64,000 nucleotides of DNA, from NCBI GenBank assembly GCA_949752735.1, contig OX457037.1, positions 33,294,956 to 33,358,955 on the forward strand, read 5' to 3'. This DNA is from Lumbricus terrestris. Its lineage: Eukaryota > Annelida > Clitellata > Crassiclitellata > Lumbricidae. Below are positions 59,755-64,000 of this stretch, piece by piece. The notes beneath the pieces were generated by a model, which was given only the letters and a program-made list of their open reading frames with translations, made no database searches and was not told the DNA's origin. The position numbers were made by a program, and so were the translations under genes. Numbering within the stretch: position 1 is the first letter of the stretch; each line of letters opens with the position of its first letter.

Positions 59755-59940
59755 TTAGCGTGCAGTTGTACACAAAATATGCAGTTCTAAATGAATCTGT
59801 GCAGTTGTAGAAGCAATTCTGAGCAGTAAAAAAACTAGTGAAAAGATAATTGTCGTGCTAGTGGGAGCAGTTTACAATGGAGGATGGGAAGACAAAGAAG
59901 GGGTTTGTGCAGTTCTAAAAATTCCTTAATAAAAACATTA
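59755..59940 (+). repeat. Dispersed repeat, copy 2
   Basis: Matches 27195-27400 along its length ('gcagttgtacacaa.atatgc', 'gcagttgtagaagca', 'gcagttctaaaaattcctta'). Confidence 0.7.
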
Positions 59941-60310
59941 TTCTGTTGGCATTATTATCAATATATATATTATATATATCATGTTTGTTATATTTTAATC
60001 TACTAATTTTGTAATTACTCACGCTTCGCCACATCCTGGAATCTTGACTACGACGGGTCCTCATGATGCAGCTCTGAATAATTATTCCTTCCAGAAATTA
60101 ATCCTGTGAACAGGAACTTCTTCCGCCGTTTCTTATCACTGACATTTCTTATCATCGACGTTTGGATGACTGTTCTTTTTTATTGTGCTGTGCGCATTTA
60201 CTCATTCAAATTCCTGAACTCTACTTCGTCAGCTTGTCATTGCATGGCTTGCTGTTGAATTCAGAATTTTTATAACTGGCCCGTCTGACTTTTAAAACTC
60301 TAATAAATCC

Positions 60311-60342
<32 letters not shown>

Positions 60343-60484
60343 CATATATATGCTACCTTTAACCTCTAATTTCTTCACACATCCCCTCCCGCAGTCTTAG
60401 ATCTTCTGTTAACCCTTCACAGACCAAAATGTAGTAAATAGTGGGAAATCCTACACCCTTGGCCGTTAAAGGGTCAGGTGTCTT

Positions 60485-60640
60485 TTGGTTGAGCCTTGTG
60501 TTGACACTGTAATGGGCTCCCATGCATTCCATGTTGCTGCTCATAGGGAATGGAATCGATTTCCAATGCATACCCAATCCACCCACTGCTCGTTTTCTTC
60601 GTATAAAAACACATCGAAGCTCACTACTTCTCATTGGCCT
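60485..60640 (+). pseudogene. LINE ORF C-terminal fragment
   Basis: The plus frame reads FHVAAHREWNRFPMHTQ followed by FSSYKNTSK, the pattern of LINE ORF2 C-termini (WN.LP ... FK..LK). It is short and 5'-truncated. Confidence 0.55.
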
Positions 60641-62394
60641 TCAAACATCTGGAAAGTCTGTGCCTCCGATTTGCTTTTCTATGTGACTTCGTGCAATACA
60701 AATGTTTCAACCTATTTTTACCTTGCCACTAATTACAAATTAATTACCGTTAAAGGGTAATTTAACGGTAATTACAAAGCTGTCTGTTCAGTTAGTAGTT
60801 AAGTTTAATTAAGATTACTGCATAACCTGTAAATGTAAAGCGCAGTGCGTCTTGCAGGCGTTTAATTAAAGAAAAGATATTATTTTATTATTATTTACTA
60901 AGCAATGCTGACATACTAAGTAGCTATTTTCTCTGTAAAAGGCCTAGGCAGGCTAATAGACATAAATTCAACGCTGACCAAAGACAACACTGCTAAAAAA
61001 TTATTCTTAATTTACAATTACCTTGTACACATACAATTACTTGAGTTGCAAGTGAACTACCTAGACTGCATGTAAAATTGTAAATACAATCCAAATTTGC
61101 AACAACAACAACAAAGACATGTGTTAAACTTTTGAATGTTATGGCATAGAAAAATAGCTACAATAAAGTATTACATTATTTGCATGTTCATTCTGAACAA
61201 TGCCTTCCCGATCACAATATTTATCAAAAAATAATACTAATGGTGTATCTTCATAATTTCAGGGTTCCACGTGGAAGATACCAGCAGTAACTGGATTTCT
61301 AACCATGCCATTTGGGCAATCCTTCCAGACAGAAATAAAGGTTGCACCAGGTGTGCAATTTTTTAATATTTTCCTGGTTTGTTACACATATATTTTTAAC
61401 TATTGGTTTCACTTTTTAAAACCCTTACCTGCTATTTATATAAATAGGGCTCCAGAAAATCCTGGATAGTCAGTCCAATATGACTGTGCTTTGCTTTATT
61501 ATGATGACATGTGTGCTTGCTGAATTATAACAGAGAAAAGTTTACTGCATGCAAATTGTCATGAAGTCATGACGCATAAAAAGTAAACTTAATTTCATGA
61601 TGCATCTTGTGCTTTGAAATCGAAATTTTAGAGAAATATCCTACCCGGCAATCTTTGTTGCCAGAATACCATATATTTTAAAGATAGAAAACAACTTGGC
61701 AATAATTATAGTGTCCTTGATACTTACAAATCTAAGAAAAGGAAACATGCCTATATTTTATACTCGATTGGAGTATGGCCTAAATCTAAATATAAAAATT
61801 ATTCAATAGAGGAATGATGAAAATAAGCCTTTAACGTGCTTGACAGCACTTTCAATTGATCATGTGAGTTTGGAAGCCAAATTTAACAGTTGTATGAAAG
61901 CACATTTGCCTAAAAACTGTTAGTAGCTAGCTTTCGACTCCTGCCTAATGATGCAAGCAATGTTTATTAATTGTCAGTTTTCACATTGCGTGCAGTAGTC
62001 GGCAGTACCCGTAGTTTTGGGAATTAAATCCTTGTCTTGCGTTGGAAATGCTCGCACTACCTTCAAGGGCAGTTCGATCATTTTCTTTATGCTGAATATA
62101 TACATCAATTTCATTCATGGCAATTTGTTCATCATCACATCTGGACAGATGACAGACACCGACAGCATGCTAAACAGATATTCAGCACCATTATGACTGG
62201 TGTGGAAATTCTTCATGAACAACCCTGGGAGTCTTTCACTGGGAGGAGGCTGAAGACCAATAGATGTAGCAATTTCTTAGCGATACAGGAGCGAAGTAAT
62301 CACAGTATTTTCCAGAACTTGGCCATTCCGCGAGTTGTCCAACCAAGCAGTTCAATGAACCGGAACTATCCGCTTTGTCGCAGCCAATGTCAGT

Positions 62395-63897
62395 TCATCT
62401 TAACTGCTGCTGCAGCTGCTTTTGTATCTTCTGGATCGTTTCATCTTCGTCTGTTGCGTCTAAGGAGCTCAGAGACCCCGCTAAGCTTCCAGAACCCTCG
62501 TAAGCATACTCTCGAACACTGTCATATGGAGGAGCGCGGACGTCATCATCCGCTTTCCAGAGACGATGTTTCAAGCAGGCAACTAGATCTGCATCATCAT
62601 CATCAGCACATGGCAATCCTAAAAAAGACAAATCAGCTTCCCTATTAAATTACTTATCATTGCACAGAATTCAGACATTTTAATGGATCCATAATTATGC
62701 GTTACTTTAGTAGCTTAAATGATATCTGATTTCAAGTGGATTTGCATAAGTTTAAACTTTGCCAACCGTTGACGACTGTATATAGAATCGAAATTGTACA
62801 GAATAAAATTGAATCAGGCCATGATCTTATGCTAGCCAACTTCAGAATGGTCTGGTGATTCTAGCTCTCACAATACAATGTAAAAAGTTTCTAGCTGTAA
62901 TTTGTAGCTTGTTCTCTGTTTGGAATAGCCTCCCCCATTGACCTGAGTTCCCTTTCGTGGGACTTGTCTAACTCTTTATATAAACTACTCAAGACTTTCC
63001 TCTATGGCGTGCCTCAGTTCGGAGCGTCTCTGAATAGTTAACCTGAAAAGATGCTATATAAATTCATTGGATGAATCGATAGATAAATAGATAGATAGAC
63101 AGGTAGGTAGGTAGGTAGGTAGATAGACAGACAGATAAGAAAACGACTTCCCTCAAGGGGCTTGTCTGAAAGAAGAGATAATAAATACACAGCATAAAAA
63201 AATATCAGCACGAAAACCTGTGTCTTGATTAACGATTCTGCTTCTGATGACCACACCGTCACCATGACAACCGGTGCCAATTGGTTTCCTCAGTTTGTTT
63301 ATGTCGTAGACTTCCTGGTCCTCCTCTCCTGACACAGCAACACAAGTTACAACTGAATTCAATAAATAAAACTATTGGCATGATTATGATGGTGCCTAGT
63401 CATTTTCTAAACCAATGCCACAGGACTTGAAGACTAAAATATGCCAAGCCAGTTCTAATAGTTGAAACACCCTCATAAAATGGCCACCTATTGATTTAAA
63501 TACAACTTTTCTGCTTTAAAAAAATTTTTTGCACTAAAGCGCTAATGATAAAAAAGATAAACAAAGTGAAACTGAAAAATTTACATTTAGAAAAACCTAT
63601 AAAAAATCCATGTTCTTAATTTCCTGCCTGGCATCTGTCATGCTCTCAACCTAAGATTTAACCATGATCATTTCATTTTGCCCCTCCAGCAAATTATCTG
63701 CAGGCGCCCATGTACAATTCAAGTTAATTAATAGGTAGGTCTAGTACTGGAAACGATGTTCTTACCAACTCCCTCTTCGTCATAGTGAATGATGTTTTCG
63801 CGGACGTCATCGAACGGATCAACTCCGGATGTGTACGAATCCATCTGACGACGACGACAGCGAAATCGACCGTAAATAATCGAAACCAAGACGAGCA
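62395..63897 (-). CDS. Classical cadherin, cytoplasmic tail (partial; continues past the right edge)
   Basis: A cell-cell adhesion receptor whose tail binds p120- and beta-catenin (family knowledge). Exons on the minus strand: 63897-63766, 63328-63218, 62618-62395 (stop included), joined by AG/GT sites in phase. The first begins at the end of the transmembrane helix (LVLVSIIYG), then basic RFRCRRR, then DDVRENIIHYDEEGVGEED, the juxtamembrane p120-binding core. The last contains RAPPYDSVREYAYEGSGS and LAGSLSSLD, the Ser-rich beta-catenin-binding block. Homology is closest to N-cadherin-type tails of invertebrates (DDVRENI.. YD.EG.GEED). Unusually, the protein then ends in a short Q-rich tail, QKIQKQLQQQLR, instead of the usual final DYLNEWG.RF.KLA.MYG motif. 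The ectodomain lies outside the window. The 203-codon plus-strand frame at 62037-62648 is antisense to this exon. Confidence 0.93.
63000..63070 (+). mobile_element. LINE/SINE 3' tail in a cadherin intron
   Basis: LINE-like coding traces precede 'ttcggagcgtctctgaatag' and 'aaaagatgctatataaattc', then a (GATA)/(GGTA) microsatellite to 63137. Confidence 0.6.
63078..63137. repeat. (GATA)/(GGTA) microsatellite
   Basis: 'gatagata' and 'ggtaggta' runs directly follow the retroposon tail, as is common for LINE and SINE 3' ends. Confidence 0.88.
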
Positions 63898-64000
63898 CTA
63901 AAATCAAACGTAAACATCAACTGGTAATGTAAACAGAAACAGGCACAACCATACGTACATACATTCATTATGACAATGCATGCAACACTGAATCTTCTCA

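Larger units (their letters stand above)
57571..62394. other. Intergenic / possible intron of the 56928 gene
   Basis: AT-rich, with a large foldback repeat (58582-59252), a dispersed repeat (59755-59940), a LINE fragment (60485-60640) and a (TA)n run. An isolated exon-like segment lies at 61262-61349 (+). No gene was supported. Confidence 0.5.

Noticed and set aside
62037..62648. 203-codon plus-strand open frame
   Set aside because: It is antisense to the cadherin terminal exon, has no recognisable motif, and its composition follows from the complementary coding strand.

Overview
The window is nuclear DNA from an intron-rich invertebrate animal. Every recognisable gene except one is split by GT-AG introns. 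The reading frames are metazoan: a PUF60 splicing factor, an innexin, a TRIC cation channel, a V-ATPase V0 subunit a and a classical cadherin tail. The innexin points away from vertebrates and from ambulacrarians and suggests a protostome, for example a lophotrochozoan or a priapulid-like ecdysozoan. The sequence does not fix the phylum.

Layout. At 1784-14166 (+) lies a nearly complete PUF60 gene with 13 constitutive coding exons and a possible 39-nt cassette exon. At 16899-18215 (-) is an intronless innexin, flanked by non-autonomous hAT elements. At 21912-26520 (-) is a five-exon TMEM38/TRIC channel gene. About 3 kb away and divergently transcribed is ATP6V0A at 29598-53374 (+). It has 22 exons whose phases all join, giving a predicted 871-residue V-ATPase subunit a. 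At 56928-57569 (-) is the terminal exon of an unrecognised Pro/Tyr/Ala-rich protein. At 62395-63897 (-) are the last three exons of a classical cadherin that continues beyond the right edge. The genes are unrelated housekeeping, membrane and adhesion functions. Nothing suggests an operon or a gene cluster.

Between and inside the genes the DNA is repeat-rich. I identify a tRNA-derived SINE family whose tail is shared with the 3' ends of non-LTR retrotransposon fragments, and a second SINE family. There are at least seven hAT-type non-autonomous elements with exact or 7-of-8 8-bp target duplications, one nested in another. There are also two large foldback palindromes, several minisatellites (one about 1 kb long and built of palindromic words) and many microsatellites.

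The observations most worth a second look are: a 62-bp tandem repeat in the last ATP6V0A intron that copies the 3' splice acceptor and the first codons of the final exon; the in-frame PUF60 cassette exon; the nested hAT insertion; the cadherin terminus that lacks the usual last catenin-binding motif; and a compact group of unassigned open frames at about 55.97-56.93 kb. I found no convincing wholly new biological system.
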